Below are positions 25,508 to 34,961 of a stretch of 64,000 nucleotides of DNA, piece after piece. The stretch spans positions 2,296,501-2,360,500 of the forward strand of contig NC_013173.1 of NCBI RefSeq assembly GCF_000023225.1. The letters are read 5' to 3'. The notes under the pieces are model-generated. The model did no database searches. It saw only the letters and a program-made list of their open reading frames with translations, and was not told the origin of the DNA. The DNA is from Desulfomicrobium baculatum DSM 4028. Its GTDB lineage: Bacteria > Desulfobacterota > Desulfovibrionia > Desulfovibrionales > Desulfomicrobiaceae. The position numbers and the translations under genes were made by a program. Each line of letters starts with the position of its first letter. Position 1 is the first letter of the stretch.

Positions 25508-27412
25508 TTAACGCTTCCGAATCTGCCTCTTATCTCCAATACGCATAGTGATCTTTTCCTTGTCCAGATATTCGAGCACCGGGATGGCAAACTTGCGCGT
25601 CAGGTCCGTCAGATCGCGAAAGTCCTGGGGGCCCATCTCCTGATTGGACCCGAAGAAGCCCCGCACGCGGGCGACAATCTCGTCCATGGCCGTTTTGGCG
25701 TAATAAAACTCCTCGCTGATCTTGATGAGCACGCCCTCTTCCATCAGCAGCCGGTACATCTGCGCCACATCCTTGGCTGTCAGCCCGTTTTCCTCCAGAA
25801 ACGCCTTGGTGGTGGGCGGCATGAATCTCGCTTGCACATAGGCCGTCTCCATCAGCGTACGCAATCCCGACTGATCCGAGGCCAGGGAAACCACATGTCC
25901 CGGCAGTCGCAGGATGTCGGCTTCGAGCACCACCTGGCCGGATTTGACCAGCCGCTCAACCAGGAAGTGCACCAGCTTGGGGTGCATGCCCCGTCCGAAT
26001 CCCGAAATCAGCTCAGCCCGCGACAATCCCTGACGCATGGGTTCGCGGCGATGATAGTCGCCAAGGTAGGCCAAACAGTCTCCGGCCAGGCCGTCGAGCA
26101 CGTCCGCGCCGACAAAGCGCCTGTCCTCGCGGTCGAACTGGAAGGCCAATTGCTTCCCGCCCAGGATCTGCAGGGTCTTGTCGAGAAGCTTGGACTCCAT
26201 GTCCGTCATGATGCGCAGTTCGGCCACGGTCAGGCCGCCGCGCCCGGCCAGGCGCAGCTGTGCCAGCAGAAGCTCCTCGCCGGATATGGACCCCAGGGTG
26301 CTTAAGGTCTCCATGTCCTTGGAGTGGCGGCGAACCTTGCGGCCCAGCGGGTTGATGATCCGGCCGCCGGCCACGGTCTGCAGGGGCGAAAAGGAGCGCA
26401 CGATGCAGCGGTCCCCGAATACGCCCGGCAGGGGTCGCGGAAAGCGGACCTGGCAGACCGCTGTCTCGCCCGGTTCGAGCTTGTCGCGGTCGAGAAAAAA
26501 GAGCTTGGCCAAAATCTCGCGCGAGCCGTGGTGAAAATGAACTTCCGTGCGGTGTTTCAGGGGGTTGGGCGAGGATGACAGACACATCATTTCCACGTCC
26601 CAGACCGGGGAGGGAAAAAGGGTCTGGGGATGGGCCAGCACCTCGCCGCGCTCAAGCTCCGCCACCTCCAGGCCATACAGGTTGACGGCGGTACGCTCGC
26701 CGGCGTGGGCCGTTTCGGCGGCCGTGCCATGCACTTGCAGGCCGCGTACCTTAGAGCGGTGTCCGGACGGGACAATCTCGATCTCCTCACCCAGGCGCAG
26801 GGCTCCGGAAATGGACGTGCCCGTGACGACCGTGCCATGCCCTTTCATGGTGAAGACGCGGTCAACGGGCAGACGAAACAGGTCCGAACGCCGGTCAGGG
26901 GCAAAAGTCGAGGACAGTTCGGCGATGTGGCCTTTCAGCTCTTCCAGTCCCGCGCCCGTGTGGGCCGAAACCGGGACAATGGGCGCGCCCTCCAGAAACG
27001 ATCCGGCCAGATAAGCCTGCACTTCCTCATGCACCAACTCAAGCCACTCCTCCTCGACCATGTCGGTCTTGGTCAGAGTCACCAGCCCGGCCCTGATACC
27101 CAAGAGCGAACAGATCTCCAGATGCTCGCGGGTCTGAGGCATGATGCCCTCGTCGGCGGCAACCACCAGCAGCACGAAGTCAATGCCAGCCGCTCCGGAG
27201 ACCATGTTCTTCACGAAGCGCTCGTGCCCGGGCACGTCGATGATGCCGAGGCGAATCTGCGGGGTCAGGTCCAGGTAGGCGAAACCCAGCTCGATGGTGA
27301 TGCCGCGCTTCTGCTCCTCGGCCAACCGGTCGCAGTTGATGCCGGTCAAGGCCTTAATGAGGCTCGTCTTGCCGTGATCGATATGTCCGGCCGTACCCAT
27401 GATGACAGGCAT
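25508..27412 (-). CDS. selB: Selenocysteine-specific translation elongation factor
   Basis: This 634-aa GTPase brings selenocysteyl-tRNA to UGA codons that carry a SECIS hairpin. G-domain motifs are GHIDHGKTS (G1), [12 protein letters not shown] (G3) and TKTD (G4). EF-Tu-like domains 2 and 3 follow, then the winged-helix C-terminal part (about 380-634) that binds SECIS RNA. Length is normal. It starts 12 nt after the aminopeptidase gene, so they share a transcript. selA, selD and tRNA-Sec are not in this window, and I identified no selenoprotein gene here. Confidence 0.95.
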   Translation of the reverse strand: MPVIMGTAGHIDHGKTSLIKALTGINCDRLAEEQKRGITIELGFAYLDLTPQIRLGIIDVPGHERFVKNMVSGAAGIDFVLLVVAADEGIMPQTREHLEICSLLGIRAGLVTLTKTDMVEEEWLELVHEEVQAYLAGSFLEGAPIVPVSAHTGAGLEELKGHIAELSSTFAPDRRSDLFRLPVDRVFTMKGHGTVVTGTSISGALRLGEEIEIVPSGHRSKVRGLQVHGTAAETAHAGERTAVNLYGLEVAELERGEVLAHPQTLFPSPVWDVEMMCLSSSPNPLKHRTEVHFHHGSREILAKLFFLDRDKLEPGETAVCQVRFPRPLPGVFGDRCIVRSFSPLQTVAGGRIINPLGRKVRRHSKDMETLSTLGSISGEELLLAQLRLAGRGGLTVAELRIMTDMESKLLDKTLQILGGKQLAFQFDREDRRFVGADVLDGLAGDCLAYLGDYHRREPMRQGLSRAELISGFGRGMHPKLVHFLVERLVKSGQVVLEADILRLPGHVVSLASDQSGLRTLMETAYVQARFMPPTTKAFLEENGLTAKDVAQMYRLLMEEGVLIKISEEFYYAKTAMDEIVARVRGFFGSNQEMGPQDFRDLTDLTRKFAIPVLEYLDKEKITMRIGDKRQIRKR

Positions 27413-27424
27413 GCGTCTTTCTCC

Positions 27425-28786
27425 CTAGCTGCGATAGAATGCGTTGTAGGCTTGCACCGTGGCCAAAAGGTCGGCCTTGGAGCTGATCTCGAAAGGGCTG
27501 TGCATGGACAGGACTCCGGGGCCAAAATCGATGATTTCCATGCCGTAGATTGCCAGCTCCTTGGCCACAGTGCCTCCGCCGCCCTCGTCCACCTTGCCCA
27601 TCTCGGCCATCTGCCAGGGGATGTTTTCGGCTGCCAAAAGCGCGCGGAACCAGGCCACGTATTCGCAGTCGGCCTCGCTGGCTCCGTACTTGCCGCCGTG
27701 GCCGGTGAACTTGGAAAAAACGGGGCCAAAGCCCAGCAGGGATGCGTTGTATTTGTCGTGCACGTCCTGATAATCAGGGTCCATGGGGCAGTGCACGTCG
27801 GCGGACACGGCCTTGGTTCGCCCGAGGACGTGACGCAGCTTTGTGTCCGGCTCCCAGGCATCGAGGATGTCGGCCAGGGCGTATTCCATGAAACGGGACT
27901 TGGCGCCCGTCGCCCCGTCGGACCCGATCTCCTCCTTGTCCCACAGGAGCAGAATCTGGGTATGCCCCCCAGCCGGCGCGGCCATGAATGCCTTGAACGC
28001 CGCGAATACGCACAGGCGGTCGTCCTGTCCGTACCCACCGAGCAGGGCGCGGTCCAGGCCCACGAAACGGGCCTTGCCTGCGGGTACGATCTGCAGCTCG
28101 GCGCTGTAGAGATCCTCCTCGCGGATGGCGTAACGCTCGAAAAGAAGCTCCAGCACCCGCTGGCGGACTTTGGCGTCCTCGTCGGTGGCGGCCGGTTCGT
28201 GGCCGATGGCGATGTTGAGTTTTTCGGCCACGAAAGCCTTCTCCACGGTCTCCTCGCGTTGCTTGCGGGCCAGATGCGGCAGCAAATCGAGCACCGTGAA
28301 GACGGGATCGGTCTCGTCCTCGCCGATGCAGACCGGGATGACCCGGCCGTCCATGGCCACGATGGTGCCGTGCAAAGCCAGGGGCCGGGCCAGCCACTGG
28401 TACTTCTTGAGGCCGCCGTAATAGTGGGTCTTCATCAGCGCGACCTGACATTCCTCATGCAGCGGATGCTGCTTCAGATCCAAATGCGGGGTGTCGACAT
28501 GGGCCGTGATCAGACGCAGGCCCTCGGACAAAGGCTTGCTCCCTCGCCGGGCCAGCAGCGCGGCCTTGGAACGGAAGGGCAGGATGACCAAATCCTGCCC
28601 AAGGTCGGCGGAGAACCCGCAGACCTCGGCCTGTTCGGCCACCCAGGCGACGGTTTCGCGCTCGGTCTTGCACCGGGTCAGAAAGTCCAGGAATTCATTG
28701 GCCAACAAATCCATGTCGGCCCTATCATCGCTTGCCCCGTAGCGGTCCCAGCAACTTGCAGTCTTGTGCTTGAGCACCTCATCCAT
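27425..28786 (-). CDS. M18-family aminopeptidase
   Basis: This 453-aa di-zinc aminopeptidase trims N-terminal residues from peptides. Metal-site motifs are visible: AHVDTPHLDLK, LLLWDKEEIGSDGATGAKS (equivalent to the family DHEEVGS) and a late MHSPFEISS. The ATG at 28786 has GGGAGG upstream. An in-frame stretch further upstream overlaps non-coding DNA and lacks a start signal. It lies upstream of selB in the same operon. Confidence 0.88.
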   Translation of the reverse strand: MDEVLKHKTASCWDRYGASDDRADMDLLANEFLDFLTRCKTERETVAWVAEQAEVCGFSADLGQDLVILPFRSKAALLARRGSKPLSEGLRLITAHVDTPHLDLKQHPLHEECQVALMKTHYYGGLKKYQWLARPLALHGTIVAMDGRVIPVCIGEDETDPVFTVLDLLPHLARKQREETVEKAFVAEKLNIAIGHEPAATDEDAKVRQRVLELLFERYAIREEDLYSAELQIVPAGKARFVGLDRALLGGYGQDDRLCVFAAFKAFMAAPAGGHTQILLLWDKEEIGSDGATGAKSRFMEYALADILDAWEPDTKLRHVLGRTKAVSADVHCPMDPDYQDVHDKYNASLLGFGPVFSKFTGHGGKYGASEADCEYVAWFRALLAAENIPWQMAEMGKVDEGGGGTVAKELAIYGMEIIDFGPGVLSMHSPFEISSKADLLATVQAYNAFYRS

Positions 28787-28881
28787 CGCAGCCTCCCATT
28801 GCAACCCGGACAACCGCCCGGAAACGAAAAAAGGGAGCGGAATCACTTCCTGCTCCCCACGAAACCGAGGACAATCCGGCA

Positions 28882-29046
28882 TCAATCCATCTTGTCGAAA
28901 AACTCTTTTTCCGCGCCGCACTTGGGGCAGACCCAATCTTCGGGCAAATCCTCGAAAGCGGTTCCGGCAGGAATGTTGTTTTCCGCATCGCCTTCCGCCG
29001 GATCATACACATAGCCGCACGGGCATTCCCATCGTTCCATGGCCAT
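28882..29046 (-). CDS. Rubredoxin with a shortened first Cys motif
   Basis: This 54-aa one-iron electron carrier reads [20 protein letters not shown], then [20 protein letters not shown]. The second knuckle (C40-x2-C43-G) and the [11 protein letters not shown] signature are classical. The first reads C8-P-C10-G, only one residue between cysteines instead of two. The nucleotide sequence is unambiguous here. GGAGG lies 5 nt before ATG 29046. Likely partners are oxygen- or peroxide-reducing enzymes, none of which is adjacent. Confidence 0.85.
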   Translation of the reverse strand: MAMERWECPCGYVYDPAEGDAENNIPAGTAFEDLPEDWVCPKCGAEKEFFDKMD

Positions 29047-29096
29047 AGGAGCCTCCATTGTATTTAAGGTGAACGAATCTGCTCTCGCAAAAAAGT

Positions 29097-30515
29097 CTAG
29101 CTTTTCTTCTTCAAGGCCTCGGCCAGGGCGCTGCCCAAAGAGCCCATGTCAGGCCCGGAAGACTGGGGCTTGTACCCCTTCCAGTCCGACACTTCCTCTT
29201 TCTTGCCGGTTCCGAGGCTGATCTTGCGCTCGCGGAGGTTCACGCTCTCGATGCTGACCACGACGGTATCGCCCGTGTTCAGTTTGTCGAATTTGACCTC
29301 ACCATCGGCCCTGGACATGACGGACTGGGGCAGGAGTCCGGTCACGCCCGGCTCCAGGGAGATGAAAAGACCGAACTGCTGACGTTTCTCCACAGTGCCC
29401 TGCACGGTCTGGCCCACGGGATACTTTTCGGCCACATTCATCCACGGATCGCCTTCGGCATCCCGCATGCTGAGTGAAATGCGCTGCTTCTCCACATCGA
29501 TCTGCTTGACCACGGCCGCGACCATGTCGCCGACCTGGACCACGTCACCGGGCTTGTTGATGCGCTTCGCGTAGCTCATCTCGCTAACGTGCACCAGACC
29601 CTCGATGCCGGGAGCGATCTCCACGAAGGCACCAAAATCCATGAGCTTGACCACTTTGCCCGTAACCTTGTCGCCATCCTTGAAGCGCTCGCCAATGGTC
29701 TTCCAGGGGTCGTCCTGCGCCTGCTTGATGGACAGGGACAGGCGGGTCTCGCCGGGCTTCTTGCCCGCGCTTGTGCCAAGATACTTGACCCGCACCTTGT
29801 CGCCCACGCTAAGGATCTCTTCCGGGCTCTGAATTCTGGCCCAGGCGATTTCGGAAATATGCACCAGCCCTTCCACGCCCGGCACCAGCTCCACGAAGGC
29901 TCCAAAAGCGGCCAGGCGGGTGACCGTGCCTTCGACGATGTCACCGTCGCTCACAGTCTCGAAAAAGCTGGCGCTGGCCTGCTTCTGCTCCTCTTCGAGC
30001 AGGGCCCGGCGGGATACGACGATGTTGCGACCGTTCTCGGAAACCTTGGTGATCCGGAACTGCAGGGTCTGACCAACATAATCCTCGGGGGTCGCGACGT
30101 AGCGCGCATCGATCTGGGAAACCGGACAGAAGGCGCGATGCTTCAATATTTCCACATGAAAGCCACCCTTGATCTGCTCCCTCACTTTCCCTTCCACCGG
30201 CACGCCGCTGTTATAGGCGTCTTCGAGCATATTGAGGCCGCCGATGCCCGTCAGAGCCTTGGACAAACGCACGCTGTCGTCAGTCACGCCCACCACGTAA
30301 AGTTCCAGCGTATCGCCTTCGGCGACACTCAACTCTCCGTCGTCGTTCAGCAATTCCTCGCGGTCCACGATGCCATCCACGGACGCTCCGCAATCCACGA
30401 AAGCCGCCTTCTGACCAATGGAAATCACTGTACCGGAAATCTTGTCCCCAGCCTTGAGGGCTGTCTTGCGCTGGGATTCATAGGATGCGAACAGCTCGGC
30501 AAAATCTTCACTCAT
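29097..30515 (-). CDS. S1 RNA-binding domain protein (ribosomal protein S1-like)
   Basis: This 472-aa protein has five consecutive S1 OB-fold domains (about 20-95, 105-180, 190-270, 275-350, 360-440), for example [18 protein letters not shown] and [18 protein letters not shown]. It is shorter than the six-domain S1 of E. coli (557 aa). It could be the main S1 or a second S1-like paralogue. AAGG precedes the ATG. The cyclophilin gene lies just upstream on the same strand. Confidence 0.82.
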   Translation of the reverse strand: MSEDFAELFASYESQRKTALKAGDKISGTVISIGQKAAFVDCGASVDGIVDREELLNDDGELSVAEGDTLELYVVGVTDDSVRLSKALTGIGGLNMLEDAYNSGVPVEGKVREQIKGGFHVEILKHRAFCPVSQIDARYVATPEDYVGQTLQFRITKVSENGRNIVVSRRALLEEEQKQASASFFETVSDGDIVEGTVTRLAAFGAFVELVPGVEGLVHISEIAWARIQSPEEILSVGDKVRVKYLGTSAGKKPGETRLSLSIKQAQDDPWKTIGERFKDGDKVTGKVVKLMDFGAFVEIAPGIEGLVHVSEMSYAKRINKPGDVVQVGDMVAAVVKQIDVEKQRISLSMRDAEGDPWMNVAEKYPVGQTVQGTVEKRQQFGLFISLEPGVTGLLPQSVMSRADGEVKFDKLNTGDTVVVSIESVNLRERKISLGTGKKEEVSDWKGYKPQSSGPDMGSLGSALAEALKKKS

Positions 30516-30544
30516 GATTGACTACCTTACTTCACCGTAAACCG

Positions 30545-31045
30545 TCATTCAAAACGGGTAATGGAGTTAATGGACACCTGATCGGCGGGTGCGTGTTCGT
30601 GATCGCCCTGGGGTTTGACCCGGACTTTTTCAATTTTCTTGACCACATCCATCCCGTCAATGACCTGACCGAAAACGCAATAGCCGAACTCATCCTCGCC
30701 CTTGTGATCAAGGTCCGGGTTGTCGACCGTGTTGACAAAAAACTGGGCGCAGGCGCTGTGCGGATCGGCGGTGCGAGCCATGGCCACGGTGCCTTCGAGA
30801 TTTTCGAGGCCATTGGCGGCCTCGTTGGCGACAGGCGGCCGGGTGGGCTTTTCGCGCATCATGTTGTCGAGTCCGCCACCCTGGATCATGAATCCTTTCA
30901 CGACCCTGTGAAACAGGGTGCCTACATAGAAATCATCATCCACATAACTCAAAAAATTGGCCACAGTCAGCGGCGCCTTGTCCGCGAACAGTTCAACCAG
31001 AAATTCTCCTTTGGTCGTATCCACCAGGACCACCGGATTGCTCAT
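30545..31045 (-). CDS. Cyclophilin-type peptidyl-prolyl cis-trans isomerase
   Basis: This 166-aa single-domain cyclophilin speeds proline isomerisation during folding. The catalytic core is FHRVVKGFMIQGG, with MARTADPHSACAQFFVN and GYCVFGQVIDGMDVV. It has no signal peptide, so it is cytoplasmic (PpiB-like). ATG 31045 has GGAGGG upstream; longer in-frame starts have none. It lies 29 nt upstream of the S1-like gene, suggesting an operon. Confidence 0.92.
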   Translation of the reverse strand: MSNPVVLVDTTKGEFLVELFADKAPLTVANFLSYVDDDFYVGTLFHRVVKGFMIQGGGLDNMMREKPTRPPVANEAANGLENLEGTVAMARTADPHSACAQFFVNTVDNPDLDHKGEDEFGYCVFGQVIDGMDVVKKIEKVRVKPQGDHEHAPADQVSINSITRFE

Positions 31046-31308
31046 TCTTCCCTCCAGAAAATGGTCTCCAATAAAGGAGCATAAAAATATACGGCTCTCC
31101 CCAATTTGGCAAACTCTTTGCCGTGTCCCGGCCAAATGAATGCCAGGGCGAAACCGGCCTCGCTCCGAGGCGAATATCACATTATTTACGGCATGTCCGC
31201 AAAACGAATCAACATGCTTGAATCATTCGCCAAAAAGGACTAAAAAGCCCCTCGTCCGGGCCCCGCGCGCGTTGCTTCGCCCTGAACCCGACGCACGCCA
31301 CAAGGCCG

Positions 31309-31461
31309 CTACTCGCTCTTGCCCCTGCGGTATCCGTCCTTGAAATCGTCCGCCGCGTTTTCCACGCCCTTGACCGTTTTGCCGGTCACTTCACCCACGG
31401 TCGAACAACCAGCCCCCAAAAAGACCGCCAGGCAGACCAGCGCCACCCATTTCCTCCACAT
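31309..31461 (-). CDS. Small lipoprotein
   Basis: This 50-aa lipoprotein starts MWRKWVALVCLAVFLGAGCS with a clear lipobox (LGAGC). The ~30-residue mature part (STVGEVTGKTVKGVENAAD and a charged end) resembles entericidin-like peptides. GGAGG lies 6 nt before the ATG. Function unknown; a membrane or stress role is a guess. Confidence 0.7.
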   Translation of the reverse strand: MWRKWVALVCLAVFLGAGCSTVGEVTGKTVKGVENAADDFKDGYRRGKSE

Positions 31462-31517
31462 GCAAACCTCCTATGCGGATGCGCGGCGAGGATGCAAAGC
31501 CCCGCCACGCGCTTCGT

Positions 31518-32459
31518 TCAACTCTGCCTGCCCTTTTGGCAGGCGGACCTGTCGCAGAGCCCCCCCACTTTCCAGCCGTCAAACGAGGCATGATCCTCGC
31601 GAGGCTCCACGTGGATGGTGGTCTGGCTCCCCGGCAAGCCGGCCTTTATGGATTCTTCGATGTCGCAGCACAGATCATGCGACTCCTGCACAGTCATGGA
31701 TCCGGGCACGAGCAGGTGAAAATCCACGAACCTGACGGACCCGGACTTGCGCGTGCGCAGAGCGTGAAAGCCTGCCTCCGTCCCCCCGATGCGTTTGATG
31801 ACATCCGTGATCAGGAAAATTTCATCCGTCGGCAACCCCTCGTCCATAAGCCCAGCGGCAGAGCGGCGGACCAGCCCCACGCCGGTCCAGATGATGTTGA
31901 CGGACATGATGAGCCCCAGGATCGGATCAAGTATCTGCCAGGAAGGCGGCGCGAAATGCATGACCGCAAGCGCGGACACCAGCCCGGCCGAGGTCCATAC
32001 GTCGGTCAGCAGATGTTTCGCGTCGGCCTCCAGCACGATGCTGTCATATTCGCGGGCGGCGCGGAGCATTATCCTGGACACTGCGAAGTTGACGGCACCG
32101 GCCAGCGTGGCCACGACAATGCCGGTTCCCAGAAAATGCAGCTCCTGCGGATGCAAAAAGCGCTGCGCCGAGGCGTAGGCGATACCCAGAGCCGCGATGC
32201 AGATCAAGATGCCTTCCATCCCGCTGGAAAAATACTCGACCTTGCCGTGACCGTAGGCATGGCTCTGGTCCGCAGGACGGTACGCGAGAATGATGGCCAT
32301 GAGCGCGATGAGCCCGGCGGTCAGGTTGACCACGGACTCCACGGCGTCGGAAAAAAGCCCCACCGACCCGGTCAGGAAAAACGCCCCGAATTTGAGGGCC
32401 ATGGTCAAAAGCGAAGCGCCTATGGAGAGGTAGGCATATTTCCGGGCATGGACCAACAT
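31518..32459 (-). CDS. Cation diffusion facilitator (CDF) metal efflux transporter
   Basis: This 313-aa inner-membrane metal/proton antiporter has about six transmembrane helices. Metal-binding acidic/His residues are seen in TM2 (SDAVESVVN) and TM5 (DAKHLLTDVWTS), with YGHGKVEYFSSGMEG between. A cytoplasmic C-terminal domain (about 210-295) contains HALRTRKSGSVRFVDFHLLV. Zn, Fe or Cd are possible substrates. A cupin gene precedes it by 10 nt on the same strand. Confidence 0.9.
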   Translation of the reverse strand: MLVHARKYAYLSIGASLLTMALKFGAFFLTGSVGLFSDAVESVVNLTAGLIALMAIILAYRPADQSHAYGHGKVEYFSSGMEGILICIAALGIAYASAQRFLHPQELHFLGTGIVVATLAGAVNFAVSRIMLRAAREYDSIVLEADAKHLLTDVWTSAGLVSALAVMHFAPPSWQILDPILGLIMSVNIIWTGVGLVRRSAAGLMDEGLPTDEIFLITDVIKRIGGTEAGFHALRTRKSGSVRFVDFHLLVPGSMTVQESHDLCCDIEESIKAGLPGSQTTIHVEPREDHASFDGWKVGGLCDRSACQKGRQS

Positions 32460-32469
32460 CGCGGACCTC

Positions 32470-32820
32470 TTATATTTCAGGAGCTCCGGCGGGTACCAGG
32501 CAAATGAATGTCAGTGCGCGGTCTCCGGCGTTGCGGATCTGATGCTCCTCGTCCCCGGGAACAAAGACCGCATCTCCCCCAGCGACACGGGTCCATTCGC
32601 CGGCATGGAAGACCTCTCCTTCGCCTGCGTGAAAAAAAATCTCGTGCTCCCAGGCATGAGCGTGGCGCGGCGTGTGTCCGCCCGGCGCAAGATCAAAGCG
32701 GCGCATGCAAAAATTGTTTGCCCCGTCGATGCGGCCGATAACCACCCTGCCCGTCACCCCTCTGGCGACGTCGGAATCAAAATGCACGGCTTCCGCGGCC
32801 GTTGTAGGCATGATTTTCAT
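32470..32820 (-). CDS. Cupin-domain protein
   Basis: This 116-aa single beta-barrel protein carries the cupin metal motif HTPRHAHAWEHEIFF and a second half GDAVFVPGDEEHQIRN. It could be a small metalloenzyme or sensor; the substrate is unknown. ATG 32820 follows AAGGAGAGATACA; an in-frame start 39 nt upstream lacks such a site. It is probably in an operon with the CDF transporter and the gene at 32856. Confidence 0.85.
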   Translation of the reverse strand: MKIMPTTAAEAVHFDSDVARGVTGRVVIGRIDGANNFCMRRFDLAPGGHTPRHAHAWEHEIFFHAGEGEVFHAGEWTRVAGGDAVFVPGDEEHQIRNAGDRALTFICLVPAGAPEI

Positions 32821-32855
32821 TGTATCTCTCCTTTCCGGCGCATTGCAATGCCGGA

Positions 32856-33434
32856 TCAATAATTCCAGACATCAAAGAAATTAAACCCGATAAGCACATG
32901 CACATCCTTGCGTACGGACAGAAAAACGCTTCCGCGCACCGGACAGTAGGAAAATTTTCCATTGTCGAGCATCCAGAAATCATCCGCACGATCCTGGACA
33001 ATGGCGAAGGAGTGCCTTCTGCCCGCGAACTCGACCGAAACCACGCCCAGGGAGTCGTCGGGAAACCCTGCGTCACGCAGTCTGTGCATGATGGCTATGG
33101 ACTGATCCAGGCTGATCCCCCGCCCCTCGTTCATGGTCACCGAAGAAGGACGCCAGAGATCTCCCAGTTCGTGCCGGATCTCAAGCAGGGTACGCCGATG
33201 GATGCGGCGCATGAGCGGCAGGTCCACCGTACCCTTGACCTCTTTGGTCGGACGGTCATTTTCAAACGTCATGGACTCCATCTGCGCCTTTTGCCAGGCA
33301 CAGACATCGTCATAGAGAGGACTGTTGCGAACCCGGTCATTCCTGACGAAGGCTCTCTTGCCCGGCCGCAGCCCGTAAAGACGGGCGCGCAAGGCTGAAA
33401 ACACGTATCCGGACCAGTATTTCAAGGCATTCAT
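32856..33434 (-). CDS. Transglutaminase-like (BTLCP-type) protein without catalytic Cys
   Basis: This 192-aa protein lacks a signal peptide or clear membrane span. Its second half resembles bacterial transglutaminase-like cysteine proteases: ISLDQSIAIMHRLRDAGFP corresponds to the family CEDYALLKYxxLRxLGxP. A His in GRRHSFAIV and Asp in FWMLDNG match the other two catalytic positions. Serine stands where the Cys would be, so it is likely inactive if the alignment is right. It is the first gene of the cupin-CDF run. AAGGAG precedes the ATG. Confidence 0.5.
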   Translation of the reverse strand: MNALKYWSGYVFSALRARLYGLRPGKRAFVRNDRVRNSPLYDDVCAWQKAQMESMTFENDRPTKEVKGTVDLPLMRRIHRRTLLEIRHELGDLWRPSSVTMNEGRGISLDQSIAIMHRLRDAGFPDDSLGVVSVEFAGRRHSFAIVQDRADDFWMLDNGKFSYCPVRGSVFLSVRKDVHVLIGFNFFDVWNY

Positions 33435-33516
33435 TCATTGCTCCTTGCCGACAGTGGACGTTTCTTATTCAAGATCAGAGCGTTGTTTGTCAATTTATGC
33501 GAAATCCCGTGCCGCG

Positions 33517-33558
33517 TTGACAAAAAACAAGACGTTGCATATTGATTGGGTATTCAAT
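33517..33558 (+). promoter_or_regulatory. TetR-gene promoter with possible operator
   Basis: TTGACA (33517-33522), 17 nt, then TATTGA (33540-33545) forms a fair sigma-70 promoter. Overlapping the -10, ATTGA and TCAAT form an inverted repeat (33541-33558), a plausible autorepression site for the TetR protein encoded at 33672. Confidence 0.5.
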
Positions 33559-33671
33559 TTAAAGAGTTAGCTTGTTTTTCCGCATTCTTGTGTCCGCCGG
33601 GCGGACATTTTTTTGAAATTTCGGAACACCCTTTTTCGCTATCCACCAACAGACGCACGAGAAAAACCATC

Positions 33672-34256
33672 ATGGCCACGGGACCGACCAAAAAAGAACT
33701 GCTGCTCAAGGCTGCCAAAGAACTGTTCAGCGAACACGGTTATTCGGAAACGACGTTCAAGAAAATCTCAGAACGGGCCGGCGTGGCTCTCGGGCTTCTG
33801 ACCCACCACTTCGGCAACAAGGAAAAGCTCTTCCTCACAGCCGGCCTCGATGTCGTGCACGAACTCGTGCAGACCATGCGGACCAACCTGCAAGGCGTTC
33901 CCAATGGCCTTGAAGCAGTCCGGCTCTTCGCCAAGACCTATTTTGATTTTGCCCGCAATCCACGCCAGGATTTCATGGTTCTGGTGCGCTGCTCACCTTT
34001 CAGCGATCTGAAGACCGTCGAAGACAAGGATGTGATGATCCGCAACTTCTCGGAACTTTACGACATCCTGGAAGAATGCGTGGAGCGCGGGGTGCATGAC
34101 GGCAGCATCCGCAGTCTCGACCCTCACAAAACCTCGGTTGTCGTTTTCTGCAACCTTGTCGGCGGCATCAGGCACGGTCTGCTGACTCCCTACGGAGATG
34201 AAGGCCTGTTCGACGATATCGTTGAATTTGTCATTTACGGACTCAAAGCAAGATAA
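33672..34256 (+). CDS. TetR-family transcriptional regulator
   Basis: This 194-aa repressor has an N-terminal helix-turn-helix (LLLKAAKELFSEHGYSETTF and RAGVALGLLTHHFGNKEKLF) and a helical ligand domain. ATG 33672 is chosen because homology begins just after it; upstream codons are in frame but fall in the promoter and leader. The Shine-Dalgarno is weak (GAGAAA). The target is unknown; the next gene encodes a PilZ protein. Confidence 0.9.
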   Translation: MATGPTKKELLLKAAKELFSEHGYSETTFKKISERAGVALGLLTHHFGNKEKLFLTAGLDVVHELVQTMRTNLQGVPNGLEAVRLFAKTYFDFARNPRQDFMVLVRCSPFSDLKTVEDKDVMIRNFSELYDILEECVERGVHDGSIRSLDPHKTSVVVFCNLVGGIRHGLLTPYGDEGLFDDIVEFVIYGLKAR

Positions 34257-34378
34257 ACGCAGCCACTGCGGTTCTTTTTTCTTATTTTTCCAATTGGCCT
34301 TTTGCTCTCGTAAGGTTTATCGGGAACTCATATCCCGGACTTTTTTCCACCCCGCGCTGGGCGGTGCAGGAGCAGGCA

Positions 34379-34717
34379 ATGTTTGAAAAAAGAAAATGGC
34401 CACGAGTCCTCTGCCTGGAACTTTGCGAGATGCACCCAGGCTCCGACAGCGCCCGGAAGCAATCCTCGCGTGTACTCAACTACAGCTATAACGGACTGCT
34501 GCTCGAAACGGACATGCCGCTTGGCACGGGGCAATACGTCAAGATCGACGTACGGGGTAAGGCCATGGAGAACGCGCTGACAGGACTGGGCAGACGCGTA
34601 GGGAAGGTACGCTGGTGCTCGCCCCGGCCCGAACAGCTGTCCGGCTATTTTGCAGTGGGCGTCGAGATGCTCGGCGGCGTAAGCGAGGAAGCTCCCAGCC
34701 GCGAAACAGTCCGCTAA
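34379..34717 (+). CDS. PilZ-domain protein (c-di-GMP receptor)
   Basis: This 112-aa single-domain protein has both PilZ signatures: RKWPR (RxxxR, 5-9) and NYSYNG (N/DxSxxG, 34-39). These bind cyclic di-GMP. It may act as an adaptor in motility or envelope control. ATG 34379 has GGAGCAGG upstream. A diguanylate cyclase lies 3.2 kb downstream and an HD-GYP enzyme elsewhere in the window. Confidence 0.82.
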   Translation: MFEKRKWPRVLCLELCEMHPGSDSARKQSSRVLNYSYNGLLLETDMPLGTGQYVKIDVRGKAMENALTGLGRRVGKVRWCSPRPEQLSGYFAVGVEMLGGVSEEAPSRETVR

Positions 34718-34961
34718 CACACATGGCCACGGCAGCCGGAACGGCTCTTGGAGCCGCGCAGGATTCTTGCGTCATGACCGCGACCCCTCGGCCGGAACAT
34801 CGACAAAATTCCGAACATCTGTCCACCCGGGAAACAAGTGCTTGAGCTTGAAGTCTTACACAGCTATGAGGGCACGACCAATTCAACGCAAAGCCCGGGC
34901 GTGACCATACCCAGCCGATCAAAGCATCATCCGGGCCATCGCCAAAAAAGCCTACGGACGT

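Noticed and set aside
26630-29014. A 794-codon plus-strand frame
   Set aside because: It is antisense to selB and the M18 aminopeptidase gene, both of which have clear motifs. Long antisense frames are common in GC-rich DNA, and this one resembles no family.
34721-34846. Small plus-strand frame of about 41 codons between the PilZ and M23 genes
   Set aside because: No Shine-Dalgarno sequence and no recognisable protein feature.
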